The notes beneath the pieces were generated by a model. That model was not told the DNA's origin. It saw nothing but the letters and a program-made list of their open reading frames with translations, and did no database searches. The translations under genes and the position numbers were made by a program. Of a stretch of DNA of 64,000 bases, positions 21,490 through 35,850 are shown in pieces. Every line of letters starts with the position of its first letter. Position 1 is the stretch's first letter. The stretch is from the NCBI GenBank assembly GCA_009760855.2, contig WPIO01000091.1:849001-913000 (forward strand). Direction: 5' to 3'. Source of the stretch: Cristatella mucedo. Taxonomy: Eukaryota > Bryozoa > Phylactolaemata > Cristatellidae.

Positions 21490-22215
21490 CTCTGTACATA
21501 TACTGCCATGAATGATGTCGATTGGTGAGTGCCAGTATGAACAGTGTCAGCATGCTTAGGCTCAAGACAATCCATACGGACCAACTAAATGCAGTGGGTG
21601 CAGGCTGGTTTTGACCTCGATGTGAGCACTGAGATATCTGGATATCAGGACGGAAGGTCAAAAAAAGTATGGACAACTGCTGACCTGTTGAGTATCCTTG
21701 TCTAACCAGATCCGATTTTTTTTGAAAATTTACACCGCCGAAATTGGACAGATTTGGCTGTGCGGCTGATTTGTTCATCTAGTGACAGGTCACTCTTGAA
21801 TAAGACATCCAGATTTCGTGCACATGCGACAAGAGATACGCTGGAAAAGCTCATTTAGAAAGTTGAGAAGGTATTCCAATGTTCTGAGTAGCACTAGATT
21901 TGCCCTGAAACAGTCAGCCGGTTTTATGTCATCTAATTCAAGAAGGTTTGCTGCTGTTGAAGTCCGTAAGGCAGCAACATAAGTTGCGAGGGGGTTGAGA
22001 TAGTTCTACACGTGGAAAGGCAAAGAGGGATCGAAGCGCAAGTACGGCTGGGCATCATCTGCATACAAATTAAAGCTTTGACTGGTTTGTGCTGGGGGAT
22101 AACATAAACAAAAGCAAGAGAATCAATGGTGAAATAAGTGGACCAATGACACAGCCCAAGTGTACGTTGGACTTCAGAGGCTACTCGGATGAATGCGGAC
22201 CGTTTATACTGTAGC
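21490..22215 (-). mobile_element. LINE-A relic
   Basis: The minus strand has AATTTGTATGCAGATGATGC (NLYADDA, motif C), and upstream and downstream LINE-A landmarks (LDEQISR..., NLDVLFKSDLSLDEQ). It is heavily mutated. Confidence 0.75.
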
Positions 22216-22411
22216 TGAGCACGGTGTGCTCTGAAATCTTCCACGGTGATAGGACCAACACCATTACAATGCGGTGTCGGTGATTCACATGCGATATGAC
22301 AGGCGCTGAAGAAAAACTTGTTGATTCATACTGTCTGCTGACAGAGACAGCCCGACCGACCGCATGGGAGTGTGCCACGAAAAACGGCTAATAGAAACTA
22401 GCTTGCCGTGC

Positions 22412-22556
22412 TGGTTTGGTCCAGCGGTTGAGGTGCTCGCCCCGGCCAAGGTCTGGCTGAGGTCGTGGGCTCGAGCCCACCCCCCCCCCGAGGCATATGT
22501 GAAGCGCCTGAATAGAGATTAAGTTTTCTTGGGGCGCTGTACAAATCAATTATATT
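22412..22556 (+). repeat. SINE-A copy with C9 expansion
   Basis: It has the head TGGTTTGGTCCAGCGGTTGA, B box GGGCTCGAGCCC, then a run of C, and the usual tail. It is nearly intact. Confidence 0.9.
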
Positions 22557-23200
22557 GTTTTTAGCTTCCATTGCCGCACTATCAATGGAAATTTCTAGAA
22601 TGTCTGTGTGGCTAGCAACAGGCGTCGGCTGCTTAAACAGCAGAGAACGGGCCGTTCTTGGTCCAAGTATAAAGATTAGATGGCGTTCCGCGTCATCTGT
22701 CAAGTAAGCATTTATCCCAGCAGACCTTTAATGTGAATCCGAACTGGGTGCACTGGGCTAACAGGTAAACGGCCGATAGACAAATCAGCCCTACCGGAAA
22801 TGTAAAGACTCTCAACCAACATTACAGACAGTTCACGGTCAAGGCCGAGTGTTCGGACAACGTAGGGGATAATCTTGCATTGCTCCCAAAAGCATTCCAT
22901 GGCTTCTTAATTTGGCATTCTTCCATCTAACGCCACACGCACAAAAAAGCAGCGATATAGCCTTTAATAGATTTAAGCTAAAGCCGTATTTGTCATTCTC
23001 GACATGCTCGCCTTTACCGAGACCTGGCTGAAATCGGTCAGCTGCCCGACCATAAACCTGGCTTGGAAGCAGCAGCTGCAAGTGAATCCGCTGTTCTCGC
23101 CTCAGCGGCTTCCGCCGGAGTAGTCCGCTGTCGAGGTACAGCATACCCAACAGTAGATCATAGCAATGGATCATAGCAAAGGCCAATACTAGCTTCTACA
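22557..23200. other. Unassigned sequence between SINE-A and LINE-A relic
   Basis: Minus frames at 22712-22900 and 22839-23186 show no recognised domain and no splice context. Confidence 0.4.
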
Positions 23201-24494
23201 AAAAAATTTGAATCACAAATGCGCAATCAAAAAATGTTGATGTCGACGATCAACATCTCCTTAACCGCTCCCAGGCTAGTTCCTTGTGGCGATCTTCCTG
23301 ATCGCTTCCCCAGCTTCTTGGTCGACAAGATAGACAAGATCAGCGAATCGATCCCTAACGTGGCAGCATCGCAAGAGAGACAAGATCAGATAATCCATCT
23401 GTAGGGTGGCAACATTCCCTTTAGACTCCTGTTCCTCAATACCGTGCCGCACCTTTAAATGTACATTCAAGGAAGCTAGGGTAACCTAATCCTAAAGTTG
23501 ATATTCCAATCAAAAAAGGCAACTAGTCCTGCTTCTATGATGTATAAATCGGCTGTTGCCATGCATAATTTACATTATAAGTACGTCATTAGCCTCTGGT
23601 CACGTCCTAGCACCGTTCAAAAGTGCTGCAGTGAGGCCTCTACTCAAGTAAGTAACACTGACAAAGTTAACCAAGCAACTTCCGCACAGTCTCCCCTCGA
23701 CCTTTCCTATCAAACACACTGGAACGCGTGGTGGCAGACCAGCTGAACCTATATATTATTGAAACTTTAAACCTAGCTAGTAAGTTCCATTCTAGTTTTA
23801 GAGCTATTCACTGTACAGAGTCAAACTGCTTCGGGCGTGTAACAACTTTCTCAGGAATGTAGACGTATGTAGAGTCTCTTTGCTTGTTATGCACGATCTT
23901 TCGGCAGCTTTTGATTCTGTCGGTCACCAAGTCCTTCTCGAGGTCTCTCATCTCGCGAAGGGGGGGGGAATCACTGGCATTGCACTACAGTGGTTAAGAT
24001 CCTATCCCAGTGCGAGACTCCAGAGCATTGATTAAAATGAAAAAAAAGAGCATCCAACGAACTACTGCAGTATGGGATATCTCAGGACTCTGTGGTTGTT
24101 CCAATTCTGTCCACCGTTTAGACTCTTCCTCTTGCCGGTGTAACTGTCAGGCACAATCTAGGCTTTCTCATCTATGCAGATGACACTCAGCTGTACCTTT
24201 CTTTGATCCCTGTCAGCCTTCCAACGCCGCGTATTCTCTTGAACTCCCTTGCTACATTTATGGACGACATTTGCACATGGATGGCAGTAAAATGTCTTAA
24301 ACCGAATGATTATGAACCTACATTATAGTTATGGCCAAACCAAGTGTCATTCAGAAATTGGAAAACCTAACGTTCAAAATCGGCTCTGCCAGCAAATCTC
24401 CTGCTGAATCTGCATGAAATCTGGGTATCCTTTTTCCAAGTGACCTTTCATTAGACAACCACATTAGCTCCACAGTCAGATCTGCCTACTTCTA

Positions 24495-24565
24495 ACTAAA
24501 TTTAAAGCGCCTAGAGGAAGATTGAGTGCTCTGGGGTGCTTTATCAAGTGTATTATTATTATATA
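24495..24565 (+). mobile_element. LINE-A 3' tail fragment, nested
   Basis: It reads AAATTTAAAGCGCCTAGAGG, then GATTGAGTGCTCTGGGGTGC and TTTATCAAGTGTATTATT, in the middle of the older relic. Confidence 0.85.
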
Positions 24566-24589
24566 TAAAATATAATTCATTTGTAATTC

Positions 24590-24716
24590 ATTCTTGGGGC
24601 GCCAGCCCCAAGATAACCTAATCTCTACTTAGGCTCTTCCCATATGCCTCGGGGCTCGACCCCACGACCTCAGCCAGACCTTGGCCGGGGCGAGCACCTT
24701 AACCGCTGGACCAAAC
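24590..24716 (-). repeat. SINE-A copy, nested
   Basis: Read on the plus strand it runs from TCTTGGGGCGCCAGCCCCAA through GGGGCTCGACCCC and GGGGCGAGCACCTTAACCGC to TGGACCAAACCA. Confidence 0.9.
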
Positions 24717-25257
24717 CATTATCATTATTATTGCATAACAAATGCTAAAATGTGGGCTTACTTAGAAGAGATACCACATCTAAATTGGTCCATGCATTTG
24801 TGACATGCCGTCTTGACTTCTGTGACTCACTGGTCTACCGGCCTGCGAAATCAGGCACCGGCAGTTTGTGCACAACTCTGCAGCTCGACGGCGTGACTGT
24901 CATGAGCGGCGAAGTTGCCACATTAGACCACTTCTCGTTGACCTGCAGTAGCTACCAATCAAGCATCGCACCGACTCCAAGGTTCTGTCACTCACTTTTA
25001 GGTGCCTTCATTCTATAGCTCCAGCCTACCTATCATGTGGGGCATTGTACCACCTGCTTTCTGAATCAAATCGTTTACCTGCAGCTCGTATGAACCTCAA
25101 ATCCTTTGGAGACAGTGCCTTTAGTTAGTATGCTTCCAAAGCCTGAAACTCACATCCTGCTGACGTCGCGACATTCCCTGATTTGACATTTAAAAAGAAG
25201 CTAAAAGCATATATATTTATCACAGCATTTAGTGGGTCCATGTGATTCGTGCTTTGT

Positions 25258-25418
25258 CTTGATGGCTCACTAGGTAAGGCGGTTGCTGTTCACGACCTCA
25301 GTCCGGAGGCCGTGGGTTCGAATTACTGCTCTGGGAGATCCTTTATTGCCACTGCAAGTGGTGGTGCTAGCCGTAAAGGCTCTTCTGCTGCTATACAAAT
25401 GAGGCTATTAAATCAGCT
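25258..25418 (+). repeat. SINE-B copy, nearly complete
   Basis: It has the head TTGATGGCTCACTAGGTAAG (A box), B box GTGGGTTCGAATTAC, the body CCTTTATTGCCACTGCAAGT, and the tail CTGCTATACAAATGAGGCTA then TTAAATCAGCTT. Confidence 0.9.
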
Positions 25419-25869
25419 TGTATTATTGTGTGCTAATGCCTGCTGATCCTGTGCATTTTGCCACTAACCATATTTGCATGCTGACCCTTTACAGATCACC
25501 TTTAACCATGTTATGCTTGCCGACATTGAGCATGGTACCATTAAACATTCTCATGCTTCTTTTACAATATATGTAAATGGCCTAGAAATAGATTAAGTTC
25601 TCTGACGGCGCTATGCACAGTGTTTTATTATTGTTGTTATTATTATTACGAGAGAGTTTTTCACACCTAGAGACTTTGAGAGGAGGGCATTGGTCGGATC
25701 GGCGGCTCGACGAACGTACCCTTTGTTGCATTTGATGTATTAAGATTATTCCGTAGTACGTTTGCATGCCAGTCGAGGCCGGAGTAGAGCTGAGCGAAAA
25801 ATCGAGAAAGCGTACGTATATTGCTTTTACAAAAAAATGTTATCTGATTACCAGCCTCAAACGTATACG

Positions 25870-26010
25870 CCTCAAACATATAGCGGCCGAGGAGCATTAA
25901 TGGCTATCACCGCAGCTTGCAGTTGGCAAAAAAGGGTCGCCTAACCGAAGGATTCGAACCCACGACCTCGGTCGTGAGCCACTACCCATTAACACGGCGT
26001 GCAGCTTCCC
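25870..26010 (-). repeat. SINE-B copy
   Basis: The plus-strand view shows AGGATTCGAACCCACGACCT (B box complement) and AATGGCTATCACCGCAGCTT. Confidence 0.85.
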
Positions 26011-26099
26011 AGTCCGGACAGAACTAGACCGCCGTAATAGCGCTCGTGACGGCGGTAGTGTTAGCCACCGCCCAACGAATGCTGATTACGCCTCAGGCT

Positions 26100-26101
<2 letters not shown>

Positions 26102-26196
<95 letters not shown>
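26102..26196. repeat. (AT)n, about 47 units
   Basis: A pure self-complementary AT tract, able to form a cruciform. Confidence 0.98.
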
Positions 26197-26198
<2 letters not shown>

Positions 26199-26399
26199 TG
26201 GCTTGAGACTTGTGGATGCTGCAATAATCCACGCAGGAATGCTGACAGTAGCAGGGACTCGGCAGCGACGACTTGCGCTCATCCCTAAGCATAGCGAGTC
26301 CGTATCCATAACGTAGACAAGTCTATTTGACAGCAGCGGAGGGTTACAGGCGTTCAATATCGACCACGACGAACACTTATGGCTCCTGGGCCTAGAGCT

Positions 26400-26560
26400 A
26401 GTAGCTAGGCCCAGGAGGTAAGGTACTCGCTCTTCACTACCGTTATCGACGGCTCGAATTTTTCAGTGGGCGTTCCTCTATTGCCAATTAGTTGTAAGCG
26501 GTTACGATAGCCATTAAGGGTTTCCTGCCGCTGTACAAAAGAGGCTGCTAATCATCTACT
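26400..26560 (+). repeat. SINE-B copy, diverged
   Basis: It matches GGTAAGGTACTCGCTCTTCA, a degraded B box, TTCCTCTATTGCCAATTAG and GCTGTACAAAAGAGGCTGCT. Confidence 0.7.
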
Positions 26561-26739
26561 ACGTTTCTTAGAGCTCAAATAAGCTCAAATGTCAATGCCG
26601 AGTCTGGAATCGCAACTGCCAGCCGATCGCATGGCTTTGGCTTTTTATGGGGCCTCGGCCATACATACCGCATAAGCTACACTTCAGGAACCGCAAATAA
26701 TGATAATCAGTCATAATCTGGCCGATTTAGATCGTCGAC

Positions 26740-27080
26740 ATTGCACTGCGTAGTGCTTAAATCGGGCAACGCCGGGGATCTCTCGTCTCGAGAATAGTCG
26801 CACGCGACACGCGCTGCCAGGCATACACTTTCGTCGAGACCGCGAAGTCAGCAGCTGCTTAGAGTGTGAAGAACGCTCGCCGCGCACCCGCGAGCGTCGA
26901 GCCAGTCGAGCTGGTAGCTCCTCGAACTACGGCGCATGCGCGCGCCCAGGTCAGAACTGAGAGAGGAAGAGGCCGCAGAGGTGCCCTATTCGGCGATTGG
27001 CTGGCAAGCTGTACTTGCTTCGCACCGTTGGCATTTAGTTGGCTCGGGCGGCGGCAAAAATTGTTAGCATAACCCTCTTC
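26740..27080. promoter_or_regulatory. CpG-rich promoter-like island with NRF-1 and CCAAT motifs
   Basis: The palindrome GCGCATGCGC (26932-26941) is the NRF-1 consensus core. A CCAAT box on the minus strand (AGCCAATCG, ATTGG at 26996-27000) lies 60 bases away. Such pairs are typical of TATA-less housekeeping promoters. I found no coding exon that can be attached on either side. Confidence 0.4.
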
Positions 27081-27295
27081 TCCTCTCTGTGGACGCGACA
27101 GTTTTTGCACGCCGCATTTTTATTTATTGGGGAAACTGCAGGCTGACCTTGAAATCGCTTAATAAGAAAGCGAAAGGTGAAGCCACTTACCACGTCACGG
27201 CCAGGCGGATGCAGCAAAATATTTAGGAGGAATGTTTACTCAAATCAGCGTCTGACATAGCGAAACGCATATCATACCCGGAGATGACGCTACAC

Positions 27296-27425
27296 ATTTG
27301 GTTTGGCCCAGGAATTAAGGTGCCCACCTTTGCCAACCGAGGTCGTGGACTCGGGACCTGTGGCCTAAGTGAAGTGCGTGGAGAGAGATGTAAGTTCTCT
27401 TAAGGTAATATACAAATGAATAGCT
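27296..27425 (+). repeat. SINE-A copy, diverged
   Basis: It shows TTTGGTTTGGCCCAGGAATT, AGGTCGTGGACTCGGGACCT and GTGCGTGGAGAGAGATGTAA in SINE-A order. Confidence 0.75.
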
Positions 27426-28340
27426 TTTATTTTCCTTCCCTGTGCTGTATATTCGTGTAGGTTTCTATGTCGATGTAGAAATAGAGTGGCTGGTTTAACT
27501 AACGCCCCTTTTATGGCAATCGTGAAGCTGACACCTTCGACAAGTCAAGAAAACGACAGAGTCTTGGTGCCTCCCTACATACAATCTTTGTTTTTCAGTT
27601 GAATATTAAGCGGCATGTATTTGCCACAGCCTGATATTCCTTCTTCTAAAAACTTTACATATTTTGCAAAAAACTGTGCCACAAAAGTGACACATATTTT
27701 GCAAGAAACTATGCAACAAAGATGAAAGTCGTCCTAAAAAAACAGCATGTTTCCATGATTTCTTTATATCTCCAGATTCTGACGTGAGCGACTCGTCTTT
27801 TGGGCCTCAGATAATAATGAAATAATAAAAAGTCTTGAATAGCGCTCGAACAGAAAGTTGCGCTTGCTGGCAGGAGGCGAGAATGCTACAATAAAACAAA
27901 AGCGCAAAAAAAGAGCTATTCCGACGGTTAGCGGGCCCGCCGTCTTGTAGTAATCCCTCAATCAGCACAGGTAGAAAAAGCACACAGTATAATAAACAAA
28001 CCGACTGGGGTGCTAGACGAAGCGTATCGCTGTTGCCCTTAGTCAAGACGTGAGCAGTTCCATAACGCAAAACCGCAAACTAGGAAGCTTCACTTGGACA
28101 GAGCCAAGTCGGTGTGAAGCTTAAAGGTTTCCAGCTTCTTCAAAATGTAATATGATGAAATGTAATATAATAATAAATAATGTTAATATAATATAAAATA
28201 TAATATATATATTAAAATAATTCGAAAGCACCGGCAGCCTGACTGCCAGCAAAGTACACCACACGCTTACTTGCTATTTTGTTCTTAGATCAGAGGCTCG
28301 ACAGAATCAACAGATAGAAATGCTCGACAAAATCGACAGC
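27426..28340. other. AT-rich intergenic DNA with one hairpin
   Basis: No gene seen. AAGCTTCAC...GTGAAGCTT with an inner TTGG/CCAA pair (28085-28122) can fold into a hairpin. AT-rich tract at 28146-28222. Confidence 0.5.
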
Positions 28341-28421
28341 ACGAGGCGCCGCGATGCGATATTGCGCCCCGAGATCTCGCGATGCGATATCGCGCCTCGA
28401 ATCAGATAGACATCGAATGAG

Positions 28422-28572
28422 CTGGTTTGGTCTAGCAGTTAAGGTGCTCGCCCCGACCGAGGTCTGACTGAGGTCTGACTGAGGTCGTGGGCTCGAGCCC
28501 CGAGGCATATGTGAAGCGCCTAAATAGAGATTAAGTTCTCTTGCAGCGCTACATTTAAATATAAATGAATTA
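28422..28572 (+). repeat. SINE-A copy with small internal duplication
   Basis: It has the head GCTGGTTTGGTCTAGCAGTT and B box GGGCTCGAGCCCC. GTCTGACTGAG is duplicated relative to other copies. The tail CTCTTGCAGCGCTAC is altered. Confidence 0.88.
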
Positions 28573-28628
28573 TATTATTTGCAGATGCGATATCCGAGCT
28601 AAGAGTTGTCGAGTGAGTGAGCAGTGGG

Positions 28629-28784
28629 TGGGTGTGCCAGCCCACTAGAGTCTGTCCGCTAGATGGCGTGTGTGCCCGCCCACTAGAGTCGGTCCGCTAG
28701 ATGGCGTGTGTGCCCGCCCACTAGAGTCGGTCCGCTAGATGGCGTGCGTGTCCGCCCACTAGAGTCTGTCCGCTACGCTTGAGT
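28629..28784 (+). repeat. Minisatellite, 38-bp unit, four copies
   Basis: CCCACTAGAGTC recurs at 28641, 28679, 28717 and 28755, exactly 38 bases apart. The unit includes GTCCGCTAGATGGCGTGTGT and GCCCGCCCACTAGAGTCG. Confidence 0.95.
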
Positions 28785-29019
28785 CTGTCAGCATCGCGTG
28801 GCATGTCAAGCATTCTGTGAATACGCAGTGCTTGCAATAGTAATTCTATAACAAGCAGTCATTCCGCGCGTTTGTAACGGAAGTGCACGACGTTCGGCTG
28901 CTCCTCCAGACTTTGCAAACCGGGTAACTTTGGCGACGACGCGCATCGTTCGAGCGAGCGAGCGCTGCTCACCATGTTCGCGCCTGGTTTATGCCCTTGT
29001 TGTTCGTGCTTAGGAAGGT

Positions 29020-29900
29020 TTGATAATAATAATACTAATAATATTACACTTGATAAAGCGCTCTCAGAGAACTCAAATCTCTTTCTAGGCGCTGTAAATT
29101 TGCTGCAAAGGGAAACGCGATTGAATGGTGAGTAATATCATGCTTGATAAACGACATGAATAACATGGTTAGTGGTGACGTGCACAGAGTCAGCATGCAA
29201 GAGTGGTTAGTGGCAATATGCACAGTGTCAGCACGCATAAGCACAAGAAGGACGAATCACAAGGACCCACTAAATGCTGTCATAAATAGGCACGTTTTAA
29301 GTTCTTTTTAAATGTGGTCAAGTCAGGGGATTTTCTAATGGAAGTCGCGAGGGAGTTCCAGGCTTTAGGAGCATTCGAACTAAATGCATGGTCTCCAAAA
29401 GATTTGAGGTTTGTACGAGGTTTTGGTGAACTGTTGGGTTCCGAAAAGCAAGTGGTACGATGCTTGGCTTGGTGGGGGAGTAGATCTGAGAGATAGGCTG
29501 GAGCCAAAGAATGAAGTGACCTAAAAGTGAGCGACAAAACCTTGAAGTCGATCCGTTGCTTGACTAATAGCCAGTGCAGGTCGGCGAGAAGTGGTGTGAT
29601 GTGGGAACTGTGACGCTCACGACAGACAAGCCTAGCTGCAGAGTTTTGCACCAGCTGCAATCGCACGATCGCACATGCCGGCAGGCGAGTAAGCAGTGAG
29701 TTGCAGAAGTCGAGACGGGATGTCACAAATGCATGGACCTGCTTAGACGGGGTATCCTTATCTAAACAAGCCCGAATTGCAGCACTGTTATGTAGCTGAA
29801 AGTAGGCAGACTTGACTGTGGAGCCAATGACTGTGGAGCTAATGTGGCTGTTTAACGAGAGGTCACTTTGGAACATGACACCTAGATTTTGATGCCCTTC
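29020..29900 (-). mobile_element. LINE-A copy, 5'-truncated
   Basis: From the AAT-repeat tail the minus strand reads back through the stem-loop into a 198-codon frame (29280-29876) with FQSDLSLNSHISSTV, SKQVHAFVTSRLDFCNSLLT, LHWLLVKQRIDFKVLSLTF and KAWNSLATSIRKSPDLTTFK. A short in-frame duplication (STVIGSTVKSAYF) marks this copy. Confidence 0.92.
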
Positions 29901-30337
29901 GATTTGTGCTATTGCCTTTAATGTGCGCTTGTAGCCGAGCCTTTACATTATGGTCTTTGATGTCTGTTTATGGCATGCCCTTTGATGTAGCTGACTCATT
30001 TAATGATGGGAGATGAGTCACAGCTCACAGCTAGAACTGAACATAACTGAAGAGATGCTTCGAGTTCAGTTCTGCGGCGGGAGCCGTCGAAGGGACTTGA
30101 GTGGGGAGAGATAGAAACATGAGTTCGTCCCGACTCGTTATGGACGTTAGGCCTTTTGGGCGTAACTATGTCGTGGTTTCGTCACGTAAACGTGTATATT
30201 ATGCCGAAGCGTTGCAGCGTGTGTATTAGTTCTGTACTGTGCAGACCTCGTACCCCCTTCAAACGAGCACCGTAAGTGCTAAGTTCGTAAGTGTAAGTAA
30301 GCGTAAGCGTAAGTGCGTAAGGCTTTGCGGTATTTCT
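29901..30337. other. Intergenic, nothing recognised
   Basis: Between the LINE-A copy and the 3' end of the polyQ gene; short GTAAGC repeats at 30288-30320. Confidence 0.5.
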
Positions 30338-30343
30338 TTTATT
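30338..30343 (-). terminator. Poly(A) signal AATAAA of the polyQ membrane-protein gene
   Basis: Minus-strand AATAAA about 215 bases after the stop of the 928-codon frame. Confidence 0.6.
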
Positions 30344-30558
30344 ATCATTTCAAAACGCAGTACAAGAACAGCACTTGGAGCAGGTTTGCGAACGTTCATC
30401 CAAGCGAAACCGCCAGAGTGGCTCACGTTAGCGAGTCGCCTGCTGCTGGCGCCGGCGAATCTGGCACCGACGCCCTGGGCTACCGGCGCACGCAAGCTGC
30501 GACGGCTGCACGTACGTGGAAAGATTGAATTCACAGGCGAGCACAAGTGCAAGTCGAG

Positions 30559-33345
<2,787 letters not shown>

Positions 33346-34500
33346 TTCAGCGGCGTCTCTCTTCCGTGGCGGGACGACTCGTGGCGCGCGAAAGCGCTCC
33401 CTCGGTCGCTACCGGTCGCTCTCCCCTACATAAGGCCGCGCGCGCGACTCGGCGAGACCGGAGAGCCGCGCACGATTTGCGCGCAATCACTGTTTACCTC
33501 GCGGCCGCGACCGGCGGACGGAGAAAGGACGGCTCTGCGGCCGCAGCCGGCGGTTGACCCAAGCGCCGGCCGATCGGGCCGCCGCTTTCCCTATCCACCC
33601 TTCCTCCCTCCCTCCCTCCAACCCCCCCATCCTTCATCCTTCTTTAGATACCCTCACCCCCTGACCGAGCGTGACCTTCACCGCGCGAACCGCGGCGTCG
33701 TAGCCCGCCACCCGCGGCGCTACGCTCGCGTGTCGAACGCGCAGCGAAAGCGTCCGCATTCAAGTCCTCCTCCACAGCGAACGCAGTTAGATGCCTGACC
33801 GAGAAAGTGCTCGCTGACGTCTGCCAAATATTGGCAGAGCTGGCGCGTCGAATAGCGCGTAGCGCGAGTCGTAGCTGCTGCGCCGATACGCGTAGCTGCT
33901 GCGTCGATGGTAGCGGAGCGCGCGCACGGCTGCGAGTCATCAAGAGCGAGCGCCCGTACCTAGATATAAATTAAGTGGCCCATCGTCAACGTCGTTAACG
34001 TTGAGCTGTCCTTTTCTGGCAGCCGCCGCAGAGAAGCGCGCGCGTACAGCCATAGCTTGCAACTCACTTCGAAGACGCTAGCGCGGCTGAACGTTTCTAT
34101 GCACAAAATTTAATAGAACTGACTTTGTATTACTTCATATGCTCACCGCCTGCAGCTGCGCCTACATCCCACGAAGCCACTCGTCGTCGCATGTCCGGTT
34201 TCATGTTTCCGAAAGATCAGTAATAGTGCGACCGCGCTCGCCTGCTGTCGGTTCGTACTCATTCGGGTAGTACTAGTGCGCGTCAAGTTCGCGTTGCTGC
34301 CAGGCTACGCGAGTTAGCTAACGCACGCAGAACACGCCGGGGTACCGGATGGGGCGGGGCGCGCCAAACTACCGTCTGCGCCGCTGCTAAATGCAACGCA
34401 CATTCTCCAAATAGAACGACTGCTAACTTTACTAGCCTCCCCCTCGCGTTCTCCTATTAGGATTATGCTACTTTCAATAAGCTATTAGTGATTAAGCTGA
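33346..34500. other. GC-rich upstream region of the polyQ gene, no coding seen
   Basis: CpG-rich to about 34050. No clear TATA box. Pyrimidine-rich TCCCTCCCTCC at 33600. Frames here have no recognised motif. Confidence 0.45.
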
Positions 34501-34697
34501 AGCTAAGGTCGGTAACATCTTCGTGAAGTCTCCAAGCTAAACCTAGGCACCTCTGGAACGGCCGCTCTTAGTACAGTGAACCGTCGGTTTTTTGCAGCGC
34601 GATACTCGAGGCCGCACATGACATTATCGCGGTTACTTAGACCCCGGCTGAAGCCAAGAAACGGTTCGGCGATCACTGACGCTACCCCGGAAGTAAA

Positions 34698-34740
34698 GGT
34701 TAGCTGATTTAGCAGCCACATTTGTACAGTGGTCGACGAG
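34698..34740 (-). repeat. SINE-B tail fragment
   Basis: GTTAGCTGATTTAGCAGCCA and CATTTGTACAG match the reversed SINE-B tail only. Confidence 0.45.
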
Positions 34741-35089
34741 CTTAAACGGTCCTCACCACCGCTTGATGAATATGGGATGGGCAAACGTTTCTCGTTCTTT
34801 TTCCCCCATTCCTATCATTGAAACCTAATGGTGTAGTAGCCGCTGTCACTCCAGCTGTCACCTTTTTAAAATTAATGCCTCTCGGCTCCTGCATTAATAA
34901 CCTTTTGAATCTCCTGTTCTCTTCCAAGCTAGTAGTAAGTTGCCGATACTGGCTCCAAGTCATCGTCCACCCATCAGGAAGCAATCCCAGCTTCATCCCA
35001 GACTTTTCTGACTTTCTCTCAGTTCTTTCTTTGTACTTCCTATGAGTCGCCCTCTTCCTTCTCATTCTTCATGATTACAATATCCGTTT

Positions 35090-35850
35090 TGATAGCCCTC
35101 TTGAGATCCGCTGTGATCCAAGCTGTCACCGTCTGAATCTTTTGACCTCAGAGCTCAAATTCGGCCTCAGAGCTCAAGCCTTAACACATCTGAAAGACCA
35201 AACCCTTGATCTAACTTTCTCCAGTGATCATAACGGCACCCGTTTCTTCGCATCCGATCTGATGCGGAAGTCATTCTACCTTAAACCTGTTCCTATTTCA
35301 GCTTCCAAAATTACCTTAGAGTCAAGTACCTAAATACCTCTCTTGACATTGATGCTGCCTGCAACAAAATTGCATCCTCCTTCGCTGCTGCTTGACCTCC
35401 CTACTGACCTTTCCTCATGGATGCAACGCTACAATGCGACGCTAGACAACGTCCGAGATGAGTTTGTCCTCAGTATACACGGCAGGTTTGTCCCTACCCA
35501 GTCGCCCATTGAAATACGGCGTAGATAAAGAAAGTAATTAGAAACACACACACATTTTAGGTAAAGCTAGGTAAGCAATTTATAAGGAAATAGTGTTATT
35601 CTCAGCTCAATAGCCAAAAAGTGTATTGGTCCACTTTCTTATTAACGTTACCAATTTAAGTCTTATTAACCGCTCACAAAACCTTGCTGCCTAGTGATCC
35701 CAATGGCGACTATGCGAAGAATCTATTCAAATTCTTTGTAGGGAACGTGGAGCGGATGACGGAGTCCACACTGTCACTTTCGTCCCCGGGTCCGCAGTGA
35801 AGCCCCATATCACCCGCCGAATCTCCTCTACTCTCTTCTTTTAAATAACT
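35090..35850 (+). mobile_element. LINE-A relic, endonuclease end and linker
   Basis: The plus strand keeps LDLTFSSDHNGTRFFASDL, DLPTDLSSWMQRYNATLDNV and FVPTQSPIEIRR, the end of the APE-type endonuclease and the linker of an L2/CR1 element. It then continues with LLNRSQNLAA-like and FKFFVGNVERMTEST-like equivalents of residues 6-45 of the 3.5 kb copy. This is the only place in the window where endonuclease-side LINE-A sequence survives. Confidence 0.7.

Larger units (their letters stand above)
23215..25645 (+). mobile_element. LINE-A relic carrying three later insertions
   Basis: The relic begins with DVDDQHLLNRSQ-like coding and runs through LDLSAAFD-like, YADDTQLYL-like (TATGCAGATGACACTCAGCT) and C-terminal segments to a tail at 25645, with many frameshifts. 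It is interrupted by a LINE-A tail (24495-24565), a minus SINE-A (24590-24716) and a plus SINE-B (25258-25418). Confidence 0.85.

Noticed and set aside
22412-28572. SINE-A heads as functional tRNA genes
   Set aside because: They have A- and B-box-like motifs but no cloverleaf with paired acceptor stem, and each continues into the SINE body.
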